Shown here: piece by piece, positions 34,257 through 45,780 of the stretch | Layout: each line of letters starts with the position of its first letter | How positions within the stretch are numbered: the first letter of the stretch is position 1 | Assembly (NCBI GenBank): GCA_021234155.1 | Contig: JAJEKV010000005.1 | Span: 27,864,689 to 27,928,688, forward strand | DNA length: 64,000 bases | Origin: Isoetes taiwanensis | Lineage: Eukaryota > Streptophyta > Lycopodiopsida > Isoetales > Isoetaceae | Direction of reading: 5' to 3' | Notes under the pieces: generated by a model | Databases searched by the model: none | The model's input: the letters and a program-made list of their open reading frames with translations, nothing else | Told to the model about the DNA's origin: nothing | Translations under genes and position numbers: made by a program

Positions 34257-34910
34257 GTGACAAAGGTTTTATTCCCTCGGACAAGGTCAGTAAAGAATTT
34301 TTTATCTCTATTTCATTGGAGTCAGAGGTTGGGAGGATCGAGACGCTGGCGCAACTTGATTGTGATGCGAATGCCTGATTCAAAGGTCGAGCATCCTAGC
34401 TCTATTAATGTGATTGATGGGTGTGAGATTGCTTCAGGCACAGTCACAGAATGTACTGCACATGTTCACGTTTTGTTCGAGGGAGCTTCTTGTAACATTT
34501 CCTTCAATCCTTTCGCTAGCCCACATGCGCCAATAGTCTTGGGTCTGCCCTGGCTCGAGCTACATAACCCACAGATTGATTGGCGTACTAGATCCTTTCG
34601 GTTTTCTGGTTCGAGCTCTAGTTCCAGTTCATCTGCAGTTCAAGCCTTTGCACCAATATCTACTTCTGTCCGTACAATGTCGTGGGCTCCTGATTCTGTC
34701 CTTGCTATTCCTGCTTCTGCTCCACATCTCGATTCGGCTCTTGTCTCTACTCCAGTTCATGCCTCAGATTCTGACCATGTTCTAGATGATGTTCCAGCTC
34801 CAGTTCTTGTTCCAGTTTCTGCTCTAGTTCCTGCTCCAGTTCCTGTTCAGTTGCTCCTACTTCTGCTTCTGTTCCTGCTCTCGCTTCTGTTCTTGCTCCT
34901 GCTTCTGTAG
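34257..34910 (+). pseudogene. Protease and linker, second unit
   Basis: The frame has VIDGCEIASGTVTEC and then IVLGLPWLELHNPQIDWRTR, a retropepsin C-terminal region with the conserved LGLPWL word. The catalytic Asp region upstream is mutated, as in the first unit. It continues into a Val/Pro/Ser/Ala-rich linker (34600-34870) made of short repeats of gttcc/tgctccag words. In the first unit this linker has been scrambled by small changes. Confidence 0.6.
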
Positions 34911-35215
34911 AGGTTTCTTCTCACCCTCAGCTCCGTATCTCAAAGATCTCTTCTTCACAAGTTTACCAGATCTGGTAGGCAAGATCCCAGTTCAGCATTT
35001 GCAATCCAAGTCCATCCTTCGACTAGCTCTGCTTCATAAATGTCTGTTCCTGTCCTTCTTGATAAGTACAAGGATTTTAGCGATGTTTTTGATAAGGACA
35101 AAGCCAGTAAGCTTCCGGAGCATCGTCCCTATGACTGCCCCGTTGATCTTCAGCCAGGGACAACCCCGCCATTTGGCCCTATCTATGGCTTATCGCCAAC
35201 ATAATTAGAGACTTT

Positions 35216-36404
35216 GTGGACCTATATCGAGGAGAATCTTACAACTGGGTTTATCTGACATTCTCAGTCACCCACAGAAGCTACCATCTTCTTTGTTTCC
35301 AAGAAAATGGTTCTTCGCGACTGGTTGTGGATTATCGCGGCCGCAACAAGATCACTGTGCGTAATTGGTATTCTCTCCCTCTGATTCCAGAGTTACTTGA
35401 GCAGCTACAAGGTGCACAATACTTCACGACAATCGATCTTCGAGGTTCTTATAATCTTATCCAGATCAGGGAAGGTGATGAGTGGAAGACAACTTTTCGA
35501 ACTCGGTATGGTCATTTTGAGTATACCATCATGCCTTTCGGCATTACCAATGCTCCGACGGTCTTTCAACACATGGCTAACAATATTTTTAGGAAGTTTT
35601 TGGTTCTCTTTATTATCATCTATCTAGATGATATTCTGGTTTATTCGAAGACTTTGGAGGAGCATGAAGAACATGTCAGGAAGGTCCTTCAGAAGCTATG
35701 GGAACATGGACTTTATGCCAAACTGGAGAAGTGTCAGTTCGAGCAGGACAATGTCGAGTTTCTTGGCTATCGCATCACATCTCAGGGTGTTTCCATGGAT
35801 CTAGAGAAGGCTAGCACAGTTCTTGATTGGGAAACACCTTTCTCGGTTAAAGATGTACAGTGTTTCTTGGGGTTTGCCAATTTTTATCGCCGCTTCATCA
35901 TGGATTATTCGGAGATCTTCTTGCCTTTGACACATCTCACGGGAAGGATGCTCCCTTTGAGTGGACAATTGAAGCAGAATCAGCATTCCTAAAGCATGCT
36001 TTTACAGTAGCACCTGTTCTTGCACTCCTGGATCCTGCGCATCCCTATATTCTCGAAGCTGGTGATTCAGATTTTGCTCTTGGCAGCATCTTGTCGCAAG
36101 AGAGGATGATCATGAGTTGTACCCGACCGCCTATCATTCTCAAAAGTTCCAGGCTATAGAGATCAACTATCCTATTTATGATAAGGAGCTTTTAGTGATT
36201 GTCGACTATTTCCAGGAGTGGCGACGATTTCTTGAAGGTTCTTCTCATAAGGTGACTGTATATACGGACCATCGCAATCTGGAATATTTTCAGCTCGATA
36301 GCATACACAGGTGCTATCCCGCTTTGATTTCATCATCAAATTTCGGCCGACACGCTTCAAGAAAAACCAGATACACTTTCTCGCAGATCTTATTTCGAAC
36401 CTAA
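35216..36404 (+). pseudogene. Reverse transcriptase and RNase H, second unit
   Basis: The RT is open from 35216 to 35992: [19 protein letters not shown] (first Asp), MPFGITNAPTVFQHM, IIYLDDILVYSKT (catalytic DD), FLGYRITSQGVSMD and FLGFANFYRRF. A frameshift near 35940 leads to RNase H in other frames: HAFTVAPVLALLDPAHPY, GDSDFALGSILSQ (the usual TDAS Asp kept as D in GDSD), DKELLVIVDYFQEWR and VYTDHRNLEYF, to 36404. YLDD instead of the FFDD of the other elements here again suggests a different lineage. Confidence 0.8.
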
Positions 36405-36645
36405 GGCAGGAAGCCATCATTTGATCAACAATCACATGTTATTCTAGGACCTGATCGTTTACAGCTTATAGCCATCACTTTGTTCGAGAGGCCTCATGAT
36501 ACATCCTTGTTGGAGTCTGTTCGAGCATCTCTTCCTTCTGATCCATTGGAGCAGGATGTAATATCACATCTTGGCTCAACATCATCTTCCCAGAAAATGA
36601 GGTGAGACTATGATCATTTTGAAGTTCTAGATAGACTTCTATTTC

Positions 36646-37640
36646 GTGATGGACTTCTGTATACTCCGGATGGTGCTCTTCGACTTCAAGTTCTGCAATC
36701 CTGTCATGATTCTCCTCTCACTAGCCATCTTGGCATTGCCAAGACGTTGGACCTTATTGGTTGAGATTATTGGTGGTCAGGTCTTCGCCGCACTATTGAG
36801 ACTTTTGTATGCTCATGTGATATTTGCTGTCGTGCAAAAGCTCCCAAGCACCGTCCACATGGCCTGCTTCAGCCTTTACCAGTTCCAGCCGGTCCTTCGA
36901 AGAGTAATTCGGTAGATTTTATTGTTCATCTTCTATCCTCTCAGGGCCATGACGCCATCCTTGTTGTCGTTGACCGTTTTTCCAAGATGGCGCATTTTAT
37001 TCCTTGCAGCACTTCTATCTCCAGTGAGGCCACAACGGTTCTCTTGCTTCGAGAGGTGGTTCGACTCCATGGCTTATCAGATAACATTGTTAGTGATCAC
37101 GGCCCCCAGTTTGTTGCCAGCTTTTGGAAGCGTCTTTTGCAACTCTTGCATGTGGAACATTCGCTCTCTTCCGTACATCACCTAGAGACCAACGGGCAGG
37201 TGGAACACACTAATCAAATACTTGAGTAGTATTTGCGATACTTCATCACTTATCAGCAGGATGACTGAGTTGATTGGCTACCCCTGGCAGAATTTGATTA
37301 TAATAATTTTGTCCATGCTTCCACAGGCCATACTCCATTCTTTATTAATTTTGGCATACATCCCTGGTGGTCTTTCATTGCTCCTAGATATGACTCAGTC
37401 AATCCCAGTGCCGAGGATAGGCTGGAGAAGCTCCGCATGCTCCAAAACGACCTTCAGCACCATCTTCTCCAAGCCCAAGCACGTTATCGTTATCATGCAG
37501 ATCAGCACCGCTAGGATGCTCCTTATTTTGCAGTTGGAGATCTTGTTTGGCTCTTGCGTCGGGATTTGCCGACAGCTCGCCCTTGTAACAAGCTCGACTA
37601 TCGGCGCTTAGGTCCCTATCGGACCATTGAACGAGTCGTG
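36646..37640 (+). pseudogene. Integrase, second unit
   Basis: In shifting frames I see CHDSPLTSHLGIAKTLDLIG and CSCDICCRAK (zinc-binding HH-CC region, 36705-36840), SVDFIVHLL (first Asp, about 36910), VSDHGPQFVASFWKR (second Asp, about 37090) and ETNGQVEHTNQILE (third catalytic Glu, about 37190-37225). Then GHTPFFINFGIHPW and a GPYRTIERV word near 37610 follow. Several stops (for example at 37227) inactivate it. It would have joined the element DNA to the genome. Confidence 0.75.
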
Positions 37641-37687
37641 ATGATGCTTTCCGTCTGGAGCTTCCGCCATCAGTTCGACTTCACCCG

Positions 37688-38023
37688 GTGTTCCATGTGT
37701 CTTTGTTGGAACCCTATATGGTGAATCCATTTCCCGATCGAGTATCTTCACCTCCACCACCAGTCGAGATGGATGATCATGAGGAATTTGAAGTTCGAGA
37801 AATTTTGGACTCCAAGCTTCTACGTCGTTGTCTGTATTATTTGATCGATTGGGAAGGTTACTCGCCAAGTGATAGAACCTGGGAGCCTGCTGCGAATCTG
37901 TCTAATGCTCCTGATAAAGTTGAGGAGTTTCACCGACGTTACCCAGATAAGCCAAGTTTGAATACTCCGGCTCCAGCTCCAGCTCTGAGGACTCGTCGCC
38001 ATCGTAGGAGGGGGATGGTGTAA
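37688..38023 (+). pseudogene. Integrase C-terminus with chromodomain
   Basis: After FHVSLLEPY the frame has EFEVREILDSKLLRR, CLYYLIDWEGYSPSDRTWEP and EEFHRRYPDKP. This is a complete chromodomain, the module that targets chromovirus integration to marked chromatin. The aromatic-cage positions can be seen as Y and W (YYLIDWEGY, TWEP). The stop codon TAA (38021-38023) already lies within the 3' LTR, so coding sequence and LTR overlap by 5 bases. The wording (EILDS, WEGY, EFHRR) is like sushi/Tcn1 elements. Confidence 0.8.
38006..38018 (+). promoter_or_regulatory. Polypurine tract
   Basis: aggagggggatgg lies directly before the 3' LTR (TGTAACG). It would prime plus-strand DNA synthesis. Confidence 0.75.
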
Positions 38024-38508
38024 CGACCATATGGGTATATTCGTATCATACGAGCATTATACTCGTATATGATCGTCACACGAATGCAAAAGGGTAGTTG
38101 CACAGAGCAAAGTTTGAACTCACAACCTTCTAATTAAGAGTCAAGCACCTTTGCCAAATGCGCTACCAATATATATTAAAGATATTCTTTCACGTCTTTC
38201 TCATATGCAGGGTTATTTCCAGGAGGTTCTAGAACATTCTAGAATACATGTATGCATGACACTTGGCGTGATCTCATCCATTGGAGTGGCGCGATCCTGA
38301 CCGTCGGTCTAGATATATAACCTTGTCGAACCATTCCAGTTCAACGCCTGTCTTGAGCCTTCTAGGCATCTATCTCGTGTTCCTGCTTGCCCCCGGGCCA
38401 TTGTACTCTTGATTCCTATTCATATATCAGATTTTTTGCCGATCTTGGTGTATTTCTTTTTTGCATATTTTCTACGTATTTTTCTTCTTCTCGCATAGGT
38501 TCATGACA
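38019..38508 (+). repeat. 3' LTR of the chromovirus array
   Basis: 490 bp, TGTAACG to ggttcatgaca, followed by the direct repeat ctatc. It differs from the 5' LTR by substitutions, by loss of the ggaggcacctcct stretch after the TATA box and by a small insertion near 38392 (cccgggccattgtac). Confidence 0.85.
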
Positions 38509-39300
38509 CTATCCAGCACCTTTCCAAACCATTTAGAAAATATGGAGCTTACCATAATCGTTTTAATTCCCTGGGTCATCGAGGCCGCCCTCTTTGTGTA
38601 ATGGTATTACCCTGTTGTATCTCCACCTCTCTGGTACCCCTGTGTACTATCTTATTAAAGATATCTGTTACTAGATGTACAATCTCTGCTCCCACGCATT
38701 TCAACATCTCTGCCGTAAGTCCGTACAGGTCGGGTGCCTTGTTATTGACCATCCTTTGTAAGGCCACCACCACTTCTTGAGACTTAAAGCATGGATCATG
38801 TGCTCATCGGGCATTGTTATTGTGGCATCTCCTATCTTATATAACCCATCTAGGTATTGTTCCCAGTCGATCTCATCCCTCCCCGTCCCTTATCTTGCCC
38901 TGTCCTTTTCCTGTCTTTCATATGTGTCCAAAATTTCTTTGGCTGTCTTCTTTATCATTCTGGCGAGGTCCCATTGGCGTTGCAGCAAGTTCATGTTCCG
39001 TTTTGCTTTTAGCATCCTTAGATATTTAGTTCTTTCTCCCTGGTATTCTGTCGTCCCCCTTGCTAGTCTTGTCCTTCTTTTCTGTTGCCTACATCCTTCG
39101 TCATATTGGACTGATGGTGTGAAAGCCCATATCCTCCTTGCCCTTTGCCTCACTCTGAATTCTTCCCCTGATGTCTGCACCAAGATGTCATTAAGTATGT
39201 TCCCTCTTTCTTTTGGGTTGGTGTTCTCCCATTCCTGTTTGTTTATTTCATCTCTAACTCCATGACGGAATGACTCGGACTGTTTGTATCATCGCCATTC
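38509..39300 (-). pseudogene. LINE reverse transcriptase, upstream half
   Basis: The minus strand contains a spacer with KYLRMLKAKRNMNLLQRQ and DTYERQEKDR (38890-39183), then NNKAPDLYGLTAEMLK (38576-38773, the RT start word), VIPLHKEGG near 38600 and finally VLDSK across the insertion point. The endonuclease would lie further right, but only its last part may be present (39184-39300), so this LINE is 5'-truncated. The spacer and RT words differ from those of the LINE at 9466-12055. Confidence 0.7.
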
Positions 39301-41460
39301 TGCCGGTCCTTCCCTCAGTCCCTGTTTTTTCCTTTTTTGGTTGAATCATTTCTACCTGTGTTGGTCTGTGGTTTTCCCTCTTTCCTGAATATGTATGGAA
39401 TATGGTATACGTGTGCACAAAAAAATTGGCAACCCTTCGGGGCCTAGAGGTTGTTATAGTTCACATGTATTGCACCCAATGTTATGATGTAGTTGCAATT
39501 AAGATACAAAAAACACAATAAAGAAGGTATCTAAGCAATACCAATGGAAATTTGTATATGGTTGCTTTTAAGAAGCACAGGGTTGGATAGAGAAATGAAG
39601 TGAAGCCAATTTTCTCAGAGCTAGGGATGCATGGAATTAACCTGGAATGCCAATGGACAAGCAGCGGCATGTTAACAAGCTAGACATGTTTAATCTTTAG
39701 AAACAATTTGTTACTAGTACCATCCACTTACTTAAAAAGAGCCACGCTGAAACATTTTAAATGAGTCGTCCCTATCAGCCGTCAACATGAAAAGGGCTTA
39801 AAAACATCAAGTACCTGCAAACAACAATAGCCACAAAATAGTACTTCGCCAACATAACATTCTTTTCAAGAACAAAAGCCTATTCAATCTGAGAAGATTG
39901 AAGCAACCAAGAAGGACAAATGGCACGACCCATTTCTGGCTTCTTATCTTTAAAATCTTTCCATTCTTTAATTTGACAAGGTGGGTTCTCTGAAGGGATG
40001 AAGATACAACACTAAATGCCCTTTGTTTTTTTTTGGATGCTTCTATAGCCTGGCTGTATGAGCAATAATCAAGATAGTTCTAAGGTCAAAACACCATGGA
40101 GTTAAGCACTCCGTTAGGTGCTGATGTTGACGATCATTCCAAGGCCCTGCATCTGAGTTTTCACAACGTCCAAGACAATCACAACTTCCACCCGAGAACT
40201 GTAGCAGATCCTCCTTGTCTACCAACTCAAGGAGTAAACTTCTACCCATATGCCATTTTATTCTAAGTCCTTGTGTCTAGAAATGGCTTAATTGCTTCCC
40301 ACATTGCTTTGTAAGAAACAGGGGCATTTGTACTAATAACATTTTTTATAAGTGTTCAGGGTAGTAACTTTGGTCTACCTTTGATATTGCTTAAATAAAA
40401 TGCTTCATTTGCTTTATCATGTGCCTCTGTGACTATAAAAAATAGTGAAAAAGAAACTTTATACAATAATGGTTTTTTTAACGATAATCTGCTATATGCA
40501 TGAGCAAATGGAGATATATGAAATTGAACCATGAAAACCAAACCATTGTTCCACAACATAAAATGTAAACCATTGATGTAATTATGATTGAAGACTAGAT
40601 GTTTGGCTATGATTCTTGGCTAAAATTCTTCTAATGTAGAAATGGGTTTGAATTAAGACAGAGCACAAGAGCCTACTTAAAGATGATTCAGATGCGTATG
40701 AACCCAAATTCTAGCCTCAAATACTTACAATAGTGTGTCGTGCCCATTACAATCCTCAAGATCTACCTTCTGCCAATCTTCCAAGCAACATCTTCATAAG
40801 CAGATGGATCCTTGACCAGGTCCACATGCCTAATTTCTCCTTCAAGCTAGTAGATAGATCACCTGAGCAATGATATCAAATACCATAGCAACTGTTTCTA
40901 CCGGTAATTTATCTACCAATAATATATCAAATACCAGTAGTCTATCTCCTAGAATAGTTTGATTCATTGTCTGCAACCCTGATCAGAATCCAGCTGCCCC
41001 TATTCAATGTCTGCCATCACTGTGATTTTGGCCAGACATGTGGCAAACTCCGCTGACTCTATTGCCTTGCAAACTTGTCCACAAGCCCTGCAAACACGCC
41101 CATAAGCAATATCTATTTGAAGCCATACCTGTTTGCTTTCCATCAACCGGATGCCTCTGCCAAAATCAGCCCTCCCATCGCAAACAAAATGCAAGTATAT
41201 CACTAGACCCTAGGTTGCCTTAAAACACAATGCTTGATGCTTGTATGTCAAAGTACCAACAAAATACCACTATAGTACATAGAAAACATACATTTGTATA
41301 CATACATAGGTGGACATATAGTAAAAAAATGACATATGCTGAACCCAATATTTTTACAATCATGTTATCTCAAACACGCCTACTTATAACCAACATTTTT
41401 TTCATGTCACGTTTGTCATGTTATCTATCTCACCTATCATCTCTCGAACTTGCAGCCAGC
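39301..41460. other. Intergenic sequence, nothing identified
   Basis: AT-rich, with short open frames only. I recognise no gene or repeat. Confidence 0.4.
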
Positions 41461-41475
41461 CATGAAGAGAATACT

Positions 41476-41645
41476 TGATATGTATAATGCCTCATGAGGG
41501 AACCTAGGTTTTTCCTGGACAATTCGACTTATCCGGATTGGGTTCTAATTGGTCAAGCATACGTTCCTGGGAGGGGAATTTCCCGTATTTATATGATGGA
41601 AGCATCGTATAGGTTTGGGGAGCGTCACAATGGTATCATAGCCAT
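41476..41645 (+). repeat. Possible LTR end with primer-binding site remnant
   Basis: A TATA-like tttatatgatgg near 41588 is followed by a segment ending gcgtcaca (41629) and then TGGTATCATAGCCATG, close to the Met-tRNA primer site TGGTATCAGAGCCA. This looks like the U3-R-U5 end and start of the internal region of an old LTR element. No partner or protein was found. Confidence 0.35.
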
Positions 41646-42318
41646 GATCTTGGTAGACCGGATCATAGCCATGTTCTAATCCGTTAGATCGATTAGGGTA
41701 AAGATTGTTTAATGTAGAATAATTCTCCTAAATCCATAGGTAGTTAGCCAATTAGCTTAATTCTGGGAGAAACGAAGGATTTAGGAATTGGTTGTAGCAT
41801 GTAAGGGTCTTTACAAGAGGAGCATCATAGAAAATTCGAAGGTCCTCATCAAAACTATCAAAAAGTGAGCATGTCACATGTGAAGTGCTCAATGTTGTGA
41901 TATTTGGTTTTTTTTGGTGCGCTTTTGGATTATAACATGCATTTCTGGAGTTGTGACAAAACACTTAAATTCTGCCATTTTTTGAGGGTCAAATCTAAAA
42001 ATGGTCATCGATTTGAATTTCAAGGTGCCTGTCGAAAAATAGAAGATGGACATGTTTTAAATTTCAACATGCATTTTAAAGATGTAATAACATAAGTTAT
42101 ATGCAACCTAGTTTGCATATTTTGTCAAACACCATATGTGCAACTGCGAGAAAACCACATTTGCCATACATTAAAATAAGAACATGGGTAACATAGGAAA
42201 ATAATCGTACTACAAAAGTATAGTAGATCACATTGTAAAAAGCAAAAGTGAAGCTCCTATTGAAAAACTGGCCACAAGACCCTAAACATTCCATTATGAT
42301 ATGGACATATAACACCTC

Positions 42319-42426
42319 AACTACAAAAAACGGTATATGAAAAATATCATAATACTGATTTTTATAGGCGAGGTGCTATACGTGCATAACCTCATGATAT
42401 ACTTTCACATACCAGTTTATGTAGTT
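42319..42426. mobile_element. MITE-like inverted repeat
   Basis: aactacaaaaaacggtat (42319 on) and its near-complement at 42403-42426 form 24-bp arms with 20 matches around a 60-bp loop. The CACTA-like ctacaaaaaa end suggests a small non-autonomous DNA element. No target-site duplication was confirmed. Confidence 0.4.
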
Positions 42427-42879
42427 GTGGTACTATACGCGCATAGCCTCAAAGGCTATGGCGCATAGACTTCTGCTATAAAAAGACGATATGTGTTAAA
42501 GTATAATATAGGCTATGCATGCATACACCTCACTAAGAAATGAATGTAATCTACAATATTAAAATCTTAATATTACATTGGCATCTACATTTTATCGAGG
42601 CGTTCCCTTCATCTTGCGGTATCTTGCAAATCAAAGTTTCCCCCTGTGGGATCCCGGTTGATGAAATTAAATGCAAATTTGAATGGCCTGCAAGCATTGG
42701 ATGAGAAAATCTAGAGCAAGGAAAAATTGGGATGGCTTCATTCTATACGAATTTTGAGCTCAGCTTTCTCCACCGTCTCCTTTGGTGCCCATCTCATTCT
42801 GTCGGATTGGAAAGATGAGTACAGAACCAGCGGATCTGCAGGTATAGATGGCTGTTGGACGACTTTGATGGTGGCATCG

Positions 42880-43200
42880 TTTGATCTTTTGTGCTTGAGC
42901 TGGTCGGATGGTGCTAAAAAACTAACTTAATAAGATTTTTTTCTCAGGGTTTTGTGTTCTGATCTTGCTTCTAGAGCCGACCTTGCTTCTCTGATCTTGC
43001 TTCTGGAGCCGACCTTGCTTCTGTGATCTTGCTTCTAGAACCGATCTTGCTTCTAAAACCAACCTTGGAAGGTCTCGATTTTGTTTCATTTGATTATTTG
43101 TGCCTTGAGCTGGTCAGATGGTGCTGAAAAACTAAATAAGATTTTTTTTCTCATGGTCTTTTCTTCTGGTCTTGCTTCTGGAGCCAGTCTTTCTTCTCTT
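42880..43200. repeat. Direct duplication containing a 32-bp minisatellite
   Basis: Three 32-bp units, ctgatcttgcttctagagcc followed by gaccttgcttct, occupy 42959-43054 with few changes. The preceding sequence (42880-42987: tgagctggtcggatggtgct, aagatttttttctca) is repeated at about 43090-43197. Both appear non-coding. Confidence 0.8.
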
Positions 43201-43364
43201 ATCTTGCTTCTAGAGCGAACTTTAGAAGGTAGTAAGCTGTAAGATAGCTTCGCTTCATTAAAAAATTACTGTAAGATCGCATTGTACCAGCTTTGCATCA
43301 TTCAAAAATGACTGTAAGATAGCTTTGCATCTGCAAATTGATAACATGATGTTCAGATTGTATT

Positions 43365-45780
43365 TTCCAGCTTTTGTCTGAATGTACTTTAGTAATAAAA
43401 TAGAGAATTCATGAAGTATGCTTTATCCAGTCCAAAGCTAGAACTGAAGGTACATGGTATTATTCAGAAAAGTTGACAACTTTAGACACATTATCTGCAA
43501 AAAAGAAGTAAGCAGCAAAGAACCTGCGTTGCATCCGCAAATTGATAACCATGATGTCCAGGTATTTTCCAAAAGTATTTTCCAGCTTTTACCGTAGTAG
43601 TAAAATAGAGAATTCATGAAGTAGTCAATACATGGAGTAGCGAAAATCAGGTTTTTGCATCTTGATTCTTAAATCATATTGAATGGGATGCTTACAAATG
43701 TATGACATATTCAACAAAACTTGGACTTATTCAGATATAATAGACTGGGGTATCATTTTAAGATTATATATCATGCTTAATTTTTCTTGATACTTATAAT
43801 TTTTGCAAGTTCTAATTATATAACTTTATCTTTAAATTTAAAGTATAATTGTTATAGAAACATAAACAATTGCTTTCTAAACTAATTTTCACGAAAATCT
43901 ATTTAGAATAGAATAGAATAGAATAGACATTTCAAGAATATAAAATTTTAATTTTTAACTAGTTCTTAACAAATTTAAAATTTGGCAACTAGAATAATTT
44001 GTAAATAAAATAGTGAGTGACTTAAAATCATATAAGAATTTCACAATTTACAAACTCTTAGTGCTTTAAAAATACTTTAAAAAAGTGTTAGATTAATGAA
44101 GAAGTAAATGAAACAGAAACAAACTTTTAACTTGTTTACTGGATATTCAACGGTTGACTACCAACAATCCTTAACTAATCTTACATGGATCCTTTCCTTC
44201 ACTTTTCATTTTTGAATTTTGCATGTAGTTTTGAAATTAAAATAATATATATTTAACTTAAACCTGATATTATTTCTATCTAATTACGATTTAATTTTGG
44301 TCAGTTATAGATGCATGGAAGGTGGATTTATTCCTTCAGAGGTGTTTAATTTGAAGACAAAGCCGCGATACCATCTAGAGCTCGTGCATTGAAATGATGT
44401 TGAAGACTTGGCATTTTTTAAGATCGTATTGGATGTCACATATGCATATCCAGCATCACCGGCTAAGTACTTCCGTTTTGAGGAGTACTTGCTGCCATGT
44501 TCTCCCGAAGAAACAAATGGCGTGATTGCAGTTGTATCATTTCTTGCCGTTACTAGCTTCATGTTGAAAGCTCGTGAGGAGCTTATTGATAATGATAGGA
44601 AGCATAACATTTGGAAGCGTTATAGTGAGTGCATGGAGGAAGAATTAGTGGCAGCGATATCGAGAGAAGAAATAGAATGTCCCAACTTTTCAAAGTCTAA
44701 AATATGGAAGTGAGTTAAAGCAAAAGTGAAGCTTCTTCTTTTTAAGCTTCTGCAGGAGACTTTTAGTTACCATGTCAGTGGTTGCATGACGGTTTCTCCA
44801 GGGAAGATTGTTGATTCTACAACCACTTGCAGCACTTTAGCAGGTAGTTCTGGAGGGCCTGTGTGTCTACCTGAGAAGCCCGGCTATGCATGTGGAATGC
44901 ACCAAGGTGGACTAGCGCTACTTAATCAATGTATTATTTTTTATCAAGTTGAGTTTGTCAAACCATATCTGGAGTATGTTTTACCTGAATTACCTGAACC
45001 TACAATTTAATTACAATATAAAGTTTATGTTTTAATAAGAAATATTGAAAAATATATATTGAAAATTAATTAAAACTAAAGTATTCAATTATTTTTTAAT
45101 TAAAATATAAACGTAATCATTTGATACATTTCATCTAAACTTTCTTTAAACATTTAAAAAAATAATATTTTAATCATATAGAGTTCGTCTTAGATGAAAA
45201 AATCAATTTTGAATAGATTAAATTAAAAATTAGTGTAGAAAACAATTTTAAACATTGAACTATCATACTTTTTATCTGAAGTTAAACTAGAAATTTTATA
45301 AAAATCAACAAGAGTTAAAAATACATATAATCTTATCATGGCATCCTTGAAGGATATCTATTAGATGTGAATAAGTTTAAATTTTATTAAATATGTCATA
45401 TGTTATCTATAGAATAGAATAGATTTTTTTAACGTCCACGGAGACCAATAGATCATGGGAGAGATGATGTTTAGGATAGTCTATGGAATCATATAAGGAC
45501 GAAAAGGTATGTGATGATTTATGCAGATGATATATAGATTATATTGTAGGCAGTTCGCTGGTTGCTTAGATAGCATTTTGACTAGATTATATTGTAGGCA
45601 GTTCGCTGATTTCTTACAGGCATTTGTAAAAGCATTTTCCAGCTTTTACCTTAGTAGTAAAATAGAGAATTCATGAAATATGCTTTATCAGTGTAATTCC
45701 AAAAGCTAGAACTGAAGTTTATTATTCAGAACACTTGAAGCTTTAGACACATTGTCTGCAAAAAAAGAAATAAGCGACAA
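43365..45780. repeat. Dispersed repeat family on both sides of the protease pseudogene
   Basis: The phrase agtaataaaatagagaattcatgaagtatgc is represented (in parts of 20 bases or fewer: aaaatagagaattcatgaa) at about 43395, 43600 and 45660. The longest pair, 43365-43520 and 45628-45780, also share aaagctagaactgaag and ctttagacacatt-tctgcaaaa. The span given covers all copies, not one continuous repeat. A short (gaata)n tract lies at 43905-43927. Confidence 0.7.
44315..45010 (+). pseudogene. Trypsin-like serine protease pseudogene
   Basis: A single reading frame runs from ATG 44315 to the stop at 45010, but is interrupted by TGA at 44390 and 44711. It reads NDVEDLAFFKI, equivalent to the DxALL word that carries the catalytic Asp, and TCSTLAGSSGGPV with the nucleophile Ser of a GxSGGP motif. 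The N-terminal part with the catalytic His is missing. Plant proteins with a comparable GxSGGP trypsin-like domain exist, but I cannot name a closer family. The two stops in one otherwise open frame suggest recent decay. A small-intron explanation for the second stop does not restore the frame. Confidence 0.6.

Larger units (their letters stand above)
30128..38508 (+). mobile_element. Tcn1/sushi-like Ty3/gypsy chromovirus, partial tandem array
   Basis: The array is LTR (30128-30621), gag-protease-RT start (30764-32872), LTR lacking its first part (32868-33258), gag-protease-RT-RNase H-integrase-chromodomain (33401-38023), LTR (38019-38508). A 5-bp repeat ctatc flanks it (30123-30127 and 38509-38513). 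RT words such as [10 protein letters not shown] and HFEYTIMPFG and the C-terminus REILDSKLLRRCLYYL and DWEGYSPSDRTWEP resemble the Tcn1/sushi branch rather than the usual angiosperm chromoviruses. Both units contain stops and frameshifts, so it is inactive. Confidence 0.8.

Noticed and set aside
44685-44760. Intron of 46 bases (gtgagt to ctgcag) in the protease pseudogene
   Set aside because: Too short for a plant intron, and removing it breaks the reading frame that continues without it.
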